A DNA stretch of 64,000 bases from Pezicula radicicola (taxonomy: Eukaryota > Ascomycota > Leotiomycetes > Helotiales > Dermateaceae): assembly GCA_003008705.1 (NCBI GenBank), contig PDUO01000010.1, positions 1,302,001 through 1,366,000 of the forward strand, in the 5' to 3' direction. This document shows, in pieces, positions 11,424-22,998 of this stretch; position 1 is the first letter of the stretch, and each line of letters begins with the position of its first letter. Below the pieces are notes generated by a model. The model was not told where the DNA came from, searched no databases, and was given only the letters and a program-made list of their open reading frames with translations. The position numbers and the translations under genes were made by a program.

Positions 11424-11949
11424 CTTCACATTTTGAGGGAAGAGAGACTGATACTCATGAATCCTACGTGAACAAGCTAGTCAATATTATACCTTACGTG
11501 ATCATACGGCAAAAGCCCCTTTGACATCAAGTGAGAACATCTTGCAGGATCGGCACGTAGCATACTAGCCTCTGATTGGTTGTGACCGCATTCAATCCGA
11601 ACTTGTGGCTGCCCTAAGCGTTTTACTGGTTGAAAACAGAAAAAAGCACTCGGTTCTTTCAAAACGCCCGAAACCCGAATATAAGCACCGCGGTCTATTA
11701 AATCAATTGGTTGTAGGCGATGTGCCCATTACCATTGATGTTTATATATAGGAAACCTAATTCATAAAAAACAGTCAATGTGCTAACCATAAGCCAGAGT
11801 GCCATCATCTCTGCTATTTTTTGGAATGCTGCCTTGCCTTCGTTCCTGCTTAGCATAAGAAGCGCCTTGTAGCCAAATCTAAATCAAAATAGTCGCTGAG
11901 GTTTAAAATGAGAACACAAGTCTGGAATTCATTCAGATCTATAGTACAA
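11424..11949. other. Intergenic between MFS transporter and nitronate monooxygenase
   Basis: The stretch holds the 5' flank of the MFS gene and the 3' flank of the nitronate monooxygenase, both on the minus strand. I see no additional gene. Confidence 0.5.
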
Positions 11950-13055
11950 TTAAAGCTTGCTTGCAGGTTTGATGAGAGCACTCGCTTTGGTGAGGGTCTC
12001 TTCTGCCTCACGCTCAATCCTCTTGCATAGTACGTCACATGTTGGAATGTCATGGATAAGGCCAATAACTTGCCCTGCTGTCCAGACCTAACCATCTGAT
12101 CAGCATGAACTAATATATCCTGGAGCGGGGAGCTTACACCGTAATCAGGGTCACCATTAATGAAAACCTCGCGCCCTCTCTTCCCGCTCACATATGGAGC
12201 GACCTCAGCAAATTCGCCAGTTGTGCTCTCCTTTTCAATTTTGACGGCTTCCCGGGCGACTTTATTCTTAAACAACCGAGAAGTATTCTTCCATCTTCTA
12301 AGAACTAGTTCTGTGTCTGTCTCTTGAGCCTTCACAATCTCCTCTTTGATCTTGAGATGAATAGGAGCCTCAACGGTGCACATAAATCGCGTACCCATGT
12401 TGATACCTTCAGCGCCCAAACTTAGCGCTGCAGCCAGTCCTTGACCGTCCGCAAAGCCTCCACTTGCAATAAAAGGCACCTTGAGGGATTGGCGTGCTCG
12501 ACCTAGGAGGATGAAGTTTGTAATGTCGGATTCTCCAACGTGGCCGGCGCATTCGAAACCATCAATGCTCAAAAAGTCCACACCTAAATTAATGGCACTC
12601 TGAGCATGGCGAATAGTTGTACACTTGTGAAGAATGATGGTTCCAACCTCCTTCAGCTTTTTGATGACAGGTCCTGGGCTATTTCCCGCCGTCTCAACTA
12701 TGCGGATCCCTTCATCAATAACAACCTGCGCATATGCACCGTAATCTGGAGGAACCATAGCGGGAAGGAGGGTGATGTTGACGCCGAAGGGATATTTTGT
12801 CATGGCTTTGCATCGTCGGATTTCTTTACGCAGGTCTTCCGGTGTGGGCTGGGTCAAGGCAGTAAGAATACCCAGGCCACCGCTATTCGAGACTGCAGAA
12901 GCCAACTCGGCATAGCCGACCCATTGCATTCCACCTTGGACAACGGGGACTGTGAAGGTTGAAGGTCAGTCAAGATGTGTTCTCCGTGGGTGGCAGTTTG
13001 GCATGTGCTTACTCCGTATCCCCAAGGCGCGCGTGAGTTTGGTTTCGAAAGGCAT
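11950..13055 (-). CDS. Nitronate monooxygenase (2-nitropropane dioxygenase family)
   Basis: Three exons: 13055-13013, 12949-12138 and 12087-11950, giving 330 residues. The family is an FMN-dependent TIM barrel that oxidises alkyl nitronates such as propionate 3-nitronate to aldehyde or keto products plus nitrite, a detoxification step. The start MPFETKLTRALGIR leads into PVVQGGMQWVGYAELASAVSNSGGLG, the usual N-terminal glycine-rich loop. The expected active-site His is at about residue 151 in FECAGHVGE. FMN-phosphate-binding segments are GGFADG and GAEGINMGTRF. The last exon restores DYGVWTAGQVIGLIHDIPTC, which the unspliced frame lacks. Introns are 63 and 50 bp. The family call is strong; the physiological substrate is not known. 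Confidence 0.9.
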
Positions 13056-15828
13056 CCTGGATTGCTGGTAACTAGTAAGAGGGTCGTACAGGACAAGGAA
13101 AAGAGATCTATTCTATAATATCTTTCGCAACATGTAATATGCAAAAAAGAGGGAGACCAAGGAGGGTTCGGTTTGGGGAGGAAATGGGAGTTTAGGTGGA
13201 TGTTGACATAGCCGTATCCCCACAATCCGGGGATCTTCTCGCAGTGGATGCCTCGGTTGATGAGAAAAGAGACTCGTCCTCGGGTGCTGGAGTCAGCTGG
13301 CGAGTCAGTCGAAGGCTTCGAAGGAAACCTAGTCACGACGCGAGGCTGACGAGTGATCAAAGCCACTGCCTGTGGCGCTGGCTGGGAAATAACATGTCAG
13401 CGGACTCGTAAGTAAGTAACTCCGTACCTGTCCTTTAGCCTCTGCCATTAGCATGGCCTGGAAGTTGGGGCCATTCCACAACAACGTCGCCTATGCTATT
13501 CCCGATGTCCAACCACTATCCTTCGTCGAAACGGTCCGGAGAAAGCTCAGTTGATAACTTGATGCGGTCCTTGTAGGCTCAACTTTTCTGTCTTCATTTC
13601 CGTACTCGTCCGCCCACCCGTCCACATGTCACCAATCTGGAACCTGAAAAAGCAACAACAAAAATATGCTGCAGCATTCATCCAAGCCTTTCCACCCACA
13701 CTACTCACCAGTCTGAATGTACAGTACAGTATGCATACCTCGTGCAACAGACGATGGCTTCTCTCTTTCAAGTATTGATTGTATTGATAGAAAACAGCCT
13801 CGAGTTGGGCATCAATGTCTTCTCCATGCGCTGTCGAGTCTTGACCAGGCTGACGACCACGTCGTCACACGAGGCTGACTGTGAGACTACTTGGCCTTCT
13901 CTCCTCTCGACACGCAATTTCTAATATTTTCTGATGGTTGCGCGAGTTCAGGCCCAGATCGATTCTTGTACCCTTTCATCGGTAGAGATGTCCTGCCCGT
14001 TTGGCCGTTGTGATCCTCAGGGGCGGGGAAAAGCTAGGCTAATCCTATTCGTGGACTCCTTGCCACGGAATACCATGCGCGGACATGCCATGCTGCAGGA
14101 AAGATTTCTATGGTCTGATGCACAGTATCTGACGTCGTCGCTAAGGGGAAATACTCAAAAATGTACAGTATCGGCTTGAACAACGTCTGCTTGGCTACCG
14201 ACTACTCCAGGGCCAGGACAGTTGGCAAAGTTAATGGGAATGGAGACATTCAAACGGGCCTCAGTCTGCCGAATGAGACGGAGGATGATGCAAGAGGTCA
14301 TATTACTGTGCCACAACCAGCAAGCCCAAGCCGAGATGCCCCCTTAAGTCTCTGATGATTTTGCCGACTCTTCGGCATACAGTTCCCTATGCTATACTCC
14401 CATCCAAGCGGCCGGGACACTGCTGCGAGCGGTGAAGGTCACGATGACTTCAATCTCAGGAACTCTACCGTGATCAAGACGGATCTGCAAGCCGCAAGGC
14501 TGAGTGCTGTTCCGAAATCTGTGTACCTCACCGCCAGATCGTCCCAAACCCTTCCTAGAGAGAATCTCCGCAAGCATTTGAGATGCCAACCAAGGGCCAC
14601 GCCGGATTTCCAAGAAGATCGAACGGATAGGCATAAGTCTTGCAGCCCCTGCTGTGTATCTCGATCGATTGGTCGGCCCGTCGCAGTAGTCAAGGGGAGC
14701 TTGTCACAGAAGATTGAGATAGGTTCGAGACATAGCTTCCATTGCACCACAGCACCGGCATCGCGTGCGACATATCATAAAAGCGAGGTTACATGCAATA
14801 TCGGCCGAAACGGCGCCCATAATGCCTCCTAGATCAGGATGCTCGTTCCCGCCAGTTTGGATCCTTTTGTTTAGCTTTTTCAAGTTTTCAAGGTTCCAGG
14901 GTCTACCAAGCTGGATTTGCTTTTTTTTTTTTTTCAGCCAAAAGTAAGCAGATGCGTGACTGAAATTGCTGCTTAGAGATAATGGCAGCTGCAAGTTTTA
15001 ACATTAAACCCAAGAAGCAAGTTTAACCCTTCCAATACATGAGTTCATTCCAAATATATAATTATAATTAGTACAAAAGGCATAATTAGTTTGGACTGGG
15101 GGACTTGGACAATCTCCTCAATTGGTCTGCTGCAGCACAAACGTGAGTCGGAAGTCTTGCTGGCGCGCTCATTGGTCATACCCAAGTGGAGTTCTCGTCA
15201 ATCCTTCAACACCACTCATTCATTCCCCCTCTTTAGGCCTCACCCTTCACACTTTCACGCCTGCCCAATTCTACCGGGCTACGAATGCCTTCGTTCCCTC
15301 TGCCCTACTGTACTTGGTACATACGTCCCATGACGACTCCACTGCAACTCCTGTAGCGTGTTGGCTCTGCATCGGCCACTTGCCCTATCGTTCCCAAGCC
15401 CCAATTTGCTTTTTCCTCTGCTTGCCGATGTCATTCCTAGAGTCGTACATGACCTGTCTTGCCCTTTGATGGATACAGCACACACGGCCCTACAGAACGG
15501 GTGATCGACGTTACTTCTTTCGCTGCGCTCTACCAACCAGCTGCACCAGGCCGAAACAACCCTTGGTCTAGTTGCCGTGTTGCATCGTGCGCACGCAAAC
15601 GCAGAATTTCTCATCTTACTGCCACCTCATACTTCTTGCCTCTGCATCTTCTTACCTTTCACACATGGACTTGGCCAGCTCAATTTACATATAAGAAGCT
15701 CAAGGCGACCACCGTCCTGCAAAACATAACACTCTGTTGGATCCCCGCAGTTCCACTTCTTCTTCTTCTCCGCAGTCGCAACTCTTTTTCAGTTTTCAGT
15801 TTCAATTCGACTTTCCAACGCTTTAAAT
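13056..15828. other. Long gene-free stretch, 2.8 kb
   Basis: Several overlapping short ORFs exist on both strands (for example at 13742-14355 and 15091-15842), but none shows a recognisable motif or convincing splice-joined extension. A 17-nt T run lies at about 14922. The last 200 bp, rich in TTCTTCTTC, look like the promoter or 5' leader of the dsRBD gene. A non-coding transcript cannot be excluded. Confidence 0.45.
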
Positions 15829-16235
15829 ATGTCCTACTCTAGTCACAGTGCCGCATCTTGGATGCAAAAACTCGAAGGTTGGCCACCCATCAGCTCTATG
15901 GCATTCAATTGTTAACCACTCCAAACAGAAAAATGCCGCGAAGTCCAAATTCACTCTCCCGTTTACCAAATCGTTTCCGATAGAAGAGGTCAGTCCAGAG
16001 CCTCCCACTGCCCCTCACTTTGAGTAGCAGTGCCAATTGACTAATAATACACATAGGCGGGCGTACTGCTTGGTCCAGCACCGTCACCGTAAACGGACAG
16101 AACATCTCGGCTCGGTATTGGTACGATGGACAATACGTTGACAACGCAAAGGAGGATGCTGCCGAGGTGGCATTGAAGCACCTTGGCGGCTCAGCCCCGA
16201 GTTCTCCAGCTCAGAGCAGGAGGGGCGCGTGGTAA
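15829..16235 (+). CDS. Small single-domain dsRNA-binding protein (dsRBD)
   Basis: Three short exons, 15829-15877, 15929-15988 and 16057-16235, join in frame to 95 residues, with GT..AG introns of 51 and 68 bp. No single exon is long enough to stand out as an ORF. The product begins MSYSSHSAASWMQKLEEKC. It shows the alpha-beta-beta-beta-alpha layout of a double-stranded RNA-binding domain: SPVYQIVSDRRG, then beta strands in STVTVNGQNISARYWYDG, and the last helix NAKEDAAEVALKHLGG, matching the family's AK..AA..AL..L signature. A short tail ends SRRGAW. With only one domain it may be an RNA-silencing or RNA-processing cofactor. That role is inference, supported only by the domain and the Argonaute gene 12 kb away. 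Confidence 0.8.
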
Positions 16236-16966
16236 ATCAGGCCATCTCAAATATGCGTCCTCAAGGCACGAGGTCCATAACGTCATATCGAACCAGTCTG
16301 TATGATATACAAGTAAAGGGCGTTAAAAGGGTCATACGGGTATGGCATACATGGATTGGCGCAAGCAAGGGCTCGGGTATTGTTACGGGTTTCTTCACAC
16401 ACAGGACAGCGAGGGCGCTGGATTTTGGACAGTTTTTTTTTGATATATGATGAGACAGCTCCAGAACATGGCGATCTGTGCCAGAAAAAGTTTAGACTTA
16501 CTTTTCTTCAAAAAATTGTCTTTTTCCCCAACATATTATTTCTTCCAAGAAGTCACTGTTGCTTCTTCCAACCCAAGATAATTAATACGGGTGAGGCGGT
16601 GAAGCCGAACTCGTTTCCGATAAGTTTGTAACTGAGCTGTGTAGTAGTGCTTTCTGCGCCGAGGCCGAGAGAACTCTCGGGAAGGTCAAGAGTTGATGTC
16701 TAGGATGACGGCGGGAGCTTATTGCACAGACTCCCAGACTCCCAGAATCCCGGGAATTCCTTTTGCTGACCTAGCCTGCTCGACCGATGTTCCCTGTAAC
16801 TTCTGAAGCTGCTCATCTAATCTGGGATGGGGGCCAATGACCGTGCAGTTCTCTCGTGACTTGATGCAAGGCAGAATATCAGGCCACAATGGAACTTCGC
16901 TAGCCTTTTTGAACTTCAATGATCGCGACGTGTGCCAAAAGCAAGATCTTTAAAACCGCCTCCGCA
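16236..16966. other. Intergenic between dsRBD gene and RSM7
   Basis: No supportable gene. A GC-rich near-palindrome around CCCGGG (about 16741-16757) is visible. The region contains the RSM7 promoter; an upstream in-frame ATG at 16919 is discussed under that gene. Confidence 0.45.
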
Positions 16967-18115
16967 ATGCCTCCACGACTCAACCTCTTCGGTGCGAGCC
17001 GATCGCTGGCAATACGTGCGCGGCCATCAATCGCGACTCGTCAGCCACTGGTCTTTCGGGCTGCTGTGCGCAGAGGCTTTGCGGACGAGAAAAAGTCAGC
17101 AGATGGCCCGAATCAAGATGCCCTTGGACATGTGAGCGAGGAAGCTGCAGATATGGGACACATAACCGGAGAGACAAAGCCAGATCTTGGTCAAGGAACA
17201 CTTGTACAAGAGGTGTGTTCATTCGGCACCAAAATGGATGCAATTGGATATCATGACATCAGACCTGGAGACTGACCCCATATCCTCAGATCCTAGAACG
17301 AAACCAGAAGGGAAGAGAAAATGCGCCGGAAGTCATCAAGGAGGAGATCAAAGATGCTGCCCCCACGGAATCAGTTTCATTCGAAAACCTCCTCGCCTTG
17401 TCCCAGCTACCAGGAGGCCCTAGTGGGAGCCATATTGTTGATCGAGAGGAAGCTCCTCACAAGTTTGGACTTCCAGACCTCCCATTACCCTCGACTAGCA
17501 ATCTTCATCACAGATACGACCCTGTCGTGGACCAAGTTACGAACCTTATGATGCTACATGGCAAATTGAGTGTTGCCCAAAGGGTATGCTCGGCAGTCCC
17601 TCTTTTGCTTTTATCTGTCGATTGCGCAGATCAACGCAAGGGTACAATTTGCTAACGCTTTGGTTGAAATGCAGAACATGTCATATATTTTAAATCACCT
17701 CCGCACGGCACCGCCTCCAGTCCCCAACCCAGCTCGACCTCTCCTGCCCGGATCACCACCACCTTCTCATCTTCCTCTTAATCCAGTCCTCTACCTTACT
17801 ATTGCTATCGACTCGGTTGCGCCATTGCTCAGAATTCGGTCTCAAAAAGGTGCCGCAGGTGGTGGTGCTGCACTACAAATACCTGTACCACTTGGACTTA
17901 GACAACGACGACGCACAGCCATACAATGGATTCTTCAATCTGCGGAGAAGAAGAGAAGTAGGGGGAGTGGAAGGGGACAGTATGCACAGAAGATTGCTGA
18001 GGAAATTATCAGCGTTGTTGAGGGACGAAGTACGGTATGGGAGAAGAGAGGACTGGTACATAAGACCGGAACAAGTGCAAGAGCTAATTTGAACGTCATG
18101 AAGTTCAGGAGGTAA
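16967..18115 (+). CDS. RSM7: Mitochondrial small-subunit ribosomal protein S7 (uS7m)
   Basis: Three exons, 16967-17212, 17290-17583 and 17675-18115, give 326 residues, all phase-0 junctions. The protein binds the 3' domain of small-subunit rRNA in the mitoribosome. The N terminus is a basic, Arg/Ser-rich mitochondrial targeting sequence (RLNLFGASRSLAIRARPSIATR). The S7 fold is seen in HHRYDPVVDQVTNLMMLHGKLSVAQR, in GAALQIPVPLGLRQRRRTAIQWILQSA, and in the C-terminal RGQYAQKIAEEIISVVEG and HKTGTSARANLN. An in-frame ATG at 16919 could add 16 residues; I chose 16967 because MPPRLNLF is the more family-like start. Exon 3 contains a Pro-rich insertion (APPPVPNPARPLLPGSPPP). Confidence 0.92.
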
Positions 18116-19719
18116 ATATTAAAAGTTAAAGGATGGCCGGTGGACTGTATCATCATATTGTACGAAAAGCACACGAATACCAAAGATTTGAGCCAAGCTC
18201 TTTGGCGAAATAATTCCTTAGCCGAGGATGTTTGCATTGTTGGATGTAGTTGCGATTCGATCTACATCATCCATATGCAGTCAGCTATAACATCACAACA
18301 TCTACCACGAGCTATAGGGGGCACGTGCAGCTAGTATTGGAAATATTAGCTTGGCAATATCGTCAAGAGTCCAATCGGTTGCAATCGGGAAAAGTCGCAA
18401 AAGTGTCGTACAGAATTTGGTCGTTCTGACAGGTCGATGTGAATTAGTAGGTGATAGTAGTTGAAATAATAAGTGTTTTGCTGCAACCATCACATAGGTA
18501 GTTTAAGTTTGCCGCAAGCCAAGCTCGAATAATATGGAAAGGCCGGAATGAGTGAGCCAAGAAGTCGGGGCAAGCAGCGGTAAGTGAGATAAGCAAATCG
18601 CAGCGCCTTCTTTGCTTCCGCTTGCCAAGGTCGAGGGCACCAATTGCACCAATTGTGAAAGTCTTGGTTCTTCCATGTAGCGGGCATTTGAATGGTGATA
18701 GGGTCGTTCATTGCTGCAAGTCTAGTGTGGGGGAGATGTGGGATAGTCATGTGTGGTTGGGCGGTTGACGCTCACCTTGGAGGTACAGTGTTGTATTACT
18801 TTGGGTCGTCCTCACTCCCGGTATACCTACCGTAGTTTCCTGTGAAACTAGTTGTCTTTGACTCGTATGCTACAGGAAACTCCCCATCTCAAAAAAGTAT
18901 AACATAAACCAGCCCCCCGCCGCATACACTTTCCAAGAGCTTCAGAACCCCACCCCCTTTAAAGTCCAGACTCTTTGCGGTGTTCGGTGTGGTGAGTTCC
19001 CCTTTTCATCGAATCATTACGGCCTGGCCTGGTGGGCTGCCGAACCCTGGCACCGGTTCGGCTCTCTTGGAACCCCCGTCATACTTCCAAGCTAAAGGGC
19101 AGCACGACCTTGGGACTTCTCCCCCTGGGAACAACTTCTTTTTATTCTTCACAACTGCCTCACATCTTGCACTTTCACAAAATCCCTTCAGTTCGGTTGT
19201 TGCTTTTCATCCCAAGAAAACCCTGCTCTTACGCCAAGAAAAGAACTGCCAAGGCCTTCACCAGCTTGACGGGCGCAATATTCATATGTTCTGACACATC
19301 TACGCCATCGCCAGGCACCGAAAAGCCAAAATAAATATTCCCCCAGCGCACACGTGTCCTACCTTTCCTTGCCATAAGCGTCGCCCAACTATCGAGGCAA
19401 GTCTGGAGACTGCGCCGCCCAGAAATATATAACAACCGCAAACGCCCAACACAATACGACAAATAGGCAGCGAGGCAGCGAAGCTATGATCTAAGAGCGA
19501 CCCCGAACAGCACGCCTCCAAAAACTCACGATGCAGTTCGAAATTGTCTTACTACAACCCCGGAAGTTCATCAACCGATAACCTCAGCTCTCCTGGAGCC
19601 TCAACTGCTCTTTCCCTTGTGCGAACTGGCCACGCGCAACGGAAACTTTCTCATTACACACTTCAACAAAGCCCACCAGGGCATTCATAGCAGACAAGAT
19701 CTGCGACGAAAACACAAAG
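18116..19719. other. Intergenic, 1.6 kb, between RSM7 and the USP-domain gene
   Basis: No gene can be supported with confidence. A minus-strand frame at 18490-18750 (86 codons, Trp- and Cys-rich) has C-rich third positions but no known family and no obvious splice partner. The stretch 18900-19700 is C/T-rich and probably promoter plus 5' leader of the downstream plus-strand gene. Confidence 0.4.
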
Positions 19720-21798
19720 ATGGCGTCGGGATATTCAATGGCATCAGCGCTTGAAGAGGACCGAAGAGATATCATGGCTACATTAGAGCGTGAGCCCCGA
19801 GAGAGGGAAAAGAAACCTGGACGAAGAAGCTGCTCAAGATCTCGAAACAGGGGAGATACCGCACCTCCACAGTCTTTGGCGTCAGCCATGGAAGAAGACC
19901 GAATGCAGATACTGGCTAATCTGGAGAATGAGGACGAGGAAGAGGACAAACCCAGACATGCATCCATTGTAGGCACGACCAGTCGCGGACTCTCCTTTAT
20001 CCAACCACCTCTTCGCAGTATGCTAGACATCACCACTCCATTCCCCACCCCTCGAGCTCGTGGGACAAATAGCGCGCAGGCCTCACCTACCGTGGAGACA
20101 TTTCGCAGATCGAATAGTGTCACCAGGACTCGGAGCAACTCGGATGCTACTACACGACCTGCAGAATTCGGCCCAAGGGCTCTAGACAAGATGAGCAGGT
20201 ACCAGTTTTCAAGTTTTTTGAGCAACAATCCTGGTGGTCCCAGCATGCCCAAGCGAGCCTCACAGGGTAGCATGAACTTTCCTAGTGCTATGGCCAGTGT
20301 TGTGAGCGGAGCTGGAATAGACCTGAGCAGCTTGATGGGACGGGGTAGGGGACGGAACAACTCGATCGCAGGTACGGGAGTTCGAACCGGTCAGTCAAAA
20401 TCGAGATCGCCACACAGTCGGTTTTCATTGCGGTCAAGCTCGCCTAGTTTGAACAACCGCAAGATTCAACTGGATAATGGGCGGTTTATCGACTCGAAAG
20501 AGGCAATTGAGCGTTTGTCGGATGCGAATCTTGCATCGTCAGGCGGCACCTTGGCAGACTTACCGAAGCCGAAGAGCCGAAGAGACCAGACGGATAATGG
20601 AGGTAATAATGATTCGGGCCGACTTGAGAAGGACAAGTCCGTTGTGGATGGGGAAGAAGCTGTGGAGAGCAGCGATGATGATAATCAAAGTTCGGACGAA
20701 GAAGGTCCCCGAGGAAGACGAAGTCGTGAAAACAGTATCGACACTCTTCTCCCCAATGAAATTGCTCCCGGTCGGCCGTACACATACTCATCACTTCTTG
20801 ACCCGGAGATCACCGTTACAAGCCCAGGAAGTGATGGCCGTTCAAGATCGGGCATGGCCGATTATAACAATTCGGGTATAAATACACCTGTTGATTCTGA
20901 CGCGGAAGAGAATATGAACGATATCAAGAGAGCTCAGAAACTGTCTATCAATCTTACTGAAATCTCATCAACTCCAGCAACCAAGCGCTGCGTCCGCACT
21001 CTTTACAGAGGAGACTTCCCAAAGATGCAACAAGAAGCACTCGACGATGTCCGACGCGTGAGGAAGTATCTTGTGGCAACCGATTTGAGCCCCGAATCTC
21101 AGCATGCCTTGGAATGGACTATTGGGACGGTTCTTCGGGATGGAGATACTTTACTCGCCATATATTGTGTGGATGAGAAGAAGGACATTCCGCAGGAAGA
21201 AGTCGACGATTCCCAAATGAAGGCTAGTGAAGGGATTGCAGTACAGGGTTCAAAGGGTTCAGGCTCTACACCAGTGTTGACTGCAGCTGCAGAACCTGGC
21301 CCACTAGGTTCTAGTATAACAAGACTCGGATCACCAAGTACAAGTGCAAGTCCTGCCGGCCGCGAGCGAAGTCAAATGGAGCAGGAGCGCTTCCGACTTG
21401 TCCAAAATATCACAGATCGGGTGAGCCGTCTCTTAAGGAAGACAAAACTTCAAGTTCGCGTAGTCATCGAGGTCATCCACTGCAAAAACGCAATGCATTT
21501 GATCACCGAAGTCATCGATTACATCTCTCCCACACTGGTAATTCTTGGGTGCAGAGGGAGAAACGCTCTCAAGAGGTTAGTCATTAAACGTACATAGATA
21601 TCAAACATATCTTCTAACATGATGCACAGCTCCCTCCTTGGATCTTTCTCAAATTACGTCGTCACGAAATCCAGTGTCCCCGTCATGGTGGCCAAAAAGA
21701 AGTTCAAGAAACATGGAAAGGCGAAGCGACCCAGAGTCCGTCTGGTGAATAACCTTGAGAATCCTATCAAGAGCTTGAGTGATGCGAGGATTGACTGA
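19720..21798 (+). CDS. Universal stress protein (UspA) domain protein with long disordered N terminus
   Basis: Two exons, 19720-21575 and 21630-21798, give 674 residues. Residues 1 to about 440 are Ser/Arg/Asp-rich and probably disordered. They include two copies of an S(A/M)EEDR-type box near the start (ALEEDRRDIMATLE and AMEEDRMQILANLE). The Usp domain begins near residue 446 (VRKYLVATDLSPESQHALEWTIG) and is split by a linker of about 60 residues before RLLRKTKLQVRVVIEVIHC and PTLVILGCRGRNALKSSLLGS. That last segment fits the G-2X-G-9X-G-S ATP-binding signature of ATP-type Usp proteins and is completed only by splicing (exon 2 starts SLLGSFSNYVV). A stress-linked nucleotide-binding role is inferred from the family. 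Confidence 0.87.
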
Positions 21799-22998
21799 TA
21801 CAATGCGACGCTTCTATGGCTTCCTTTTGTCCTCAGGGGAACAATGTATATTATCTGATTTTCTTGCTAGCGCGCGGGTTTGCGGGTTTGCATTTTGGCG
21901 GATTCATGAGATTCTCTTTAGATCTCGGCATTGGGTTGGGAAGATAGATGGTATGGCGTACAACTTAGATGCGGTAATGGGTAGAATCAAAAGGGTGGAA
22001 TTGCTTATTGTTCTGATGATATGGCGTTTATGAGTGTCGGATGGATGGCTCCATGGGATATGGCCACCGCCGGGAAGCAGACAATGCTTGAGATATAGCT
22101 AGTCCTATTGTTTCTGATAATAAAAATAATTTCCTCTCTACATATGAAGCAATCTCCAGTCTCCAGTCTCCATTTTCTAGTTCTCCGGGCCGGACATCAC
22201 CTCCACAATCCACAATCCACAATCCACCACGCAGCCGACCGAACAAACGAGATGGCTCCTATGTATCGTCTCATTGGCGGGATAATTAAATACGATTATT
22301 TCTCCCCAGACCGACCGGACAGTACTAATCTCAACCTGACCAATGAATCTCAACGTGGCTTAATCCCCGCTTCGCGTACCTGAGTTCCTGGCCTGGAGTG
22401 CGCGTCAAACTGTACGCCAGGAACTTCCTTGTCTTTTTGGCGTGGTGCATACAGTACAGTAAGGAAAAGGAAGTACTTCGTAAAGATCTTTTTGGCCGTG
22501 GGGATTCATGGGCTGAACAAGTTATAGTAGAAACGTAAATGCAAATGCAAATGCAACCTGCAAGTGGTACTCGTACATAAAGTACGAGTACTGTATATGC
22601 AAGCATGGATGAGACGGGCGATGGGCAGATGGCGGCCATGAGGCACGGGTGAAGGCGGGGTGGGAAGAAAAAAGCTTGTATTGCAGATTATTGTAGATTG
22701 CATGTCTGTGTGTGTATGCGATGTAATGTATGTATGTATCTGCAGGGTTCATTCGATATTGATTATTTTTCCCCCCCAATTCTTCCGTGAACCAGTCGAG
22801 GTCGCTTGTTCGCTTATTCGGTGATGGAAATTTTTGTTTATATGAACGTGATATACTTTTTTCTTTGCTTTTTTTTTCCACTTCTGCTTTTCTCTTGGGA
22901 GTGCTTGCTTTTTCCTGCGAGGTTTTTTGGTTTCTTCACTCTTTTCGTGTTGAATTAATCCCTGCAGTTTTCTGCGGTTTGACCGTTTTCCACCCACC
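21799..22998. other. Intergenic, 1.2 kb, upstream of the pectin methylesterase
   Basis: No gene recognised. Short repeats such as TACAGTACAGTA (about 22451) and TGTATGTATGTAT (about 22726) are present. The last 150 bp are T-rich, as expected of a fungal promoter or leader. Confidence 0.45.

Noticed and set aside
15091..15842. Overlapping plus- and minus-strand ORFs upstream of the dsRBD gene.
   Set aside because: All are short, mutually overlapping and featureless; the region reads as promoter or leader sequence.
18490..18750. 86-codon minus-strand ORF rich in Trp and Cys.
   Set aside because: Third-position bias is mildly gene-like, but there is no family match or supporting context; kept only as a remark in the intergenic entry.
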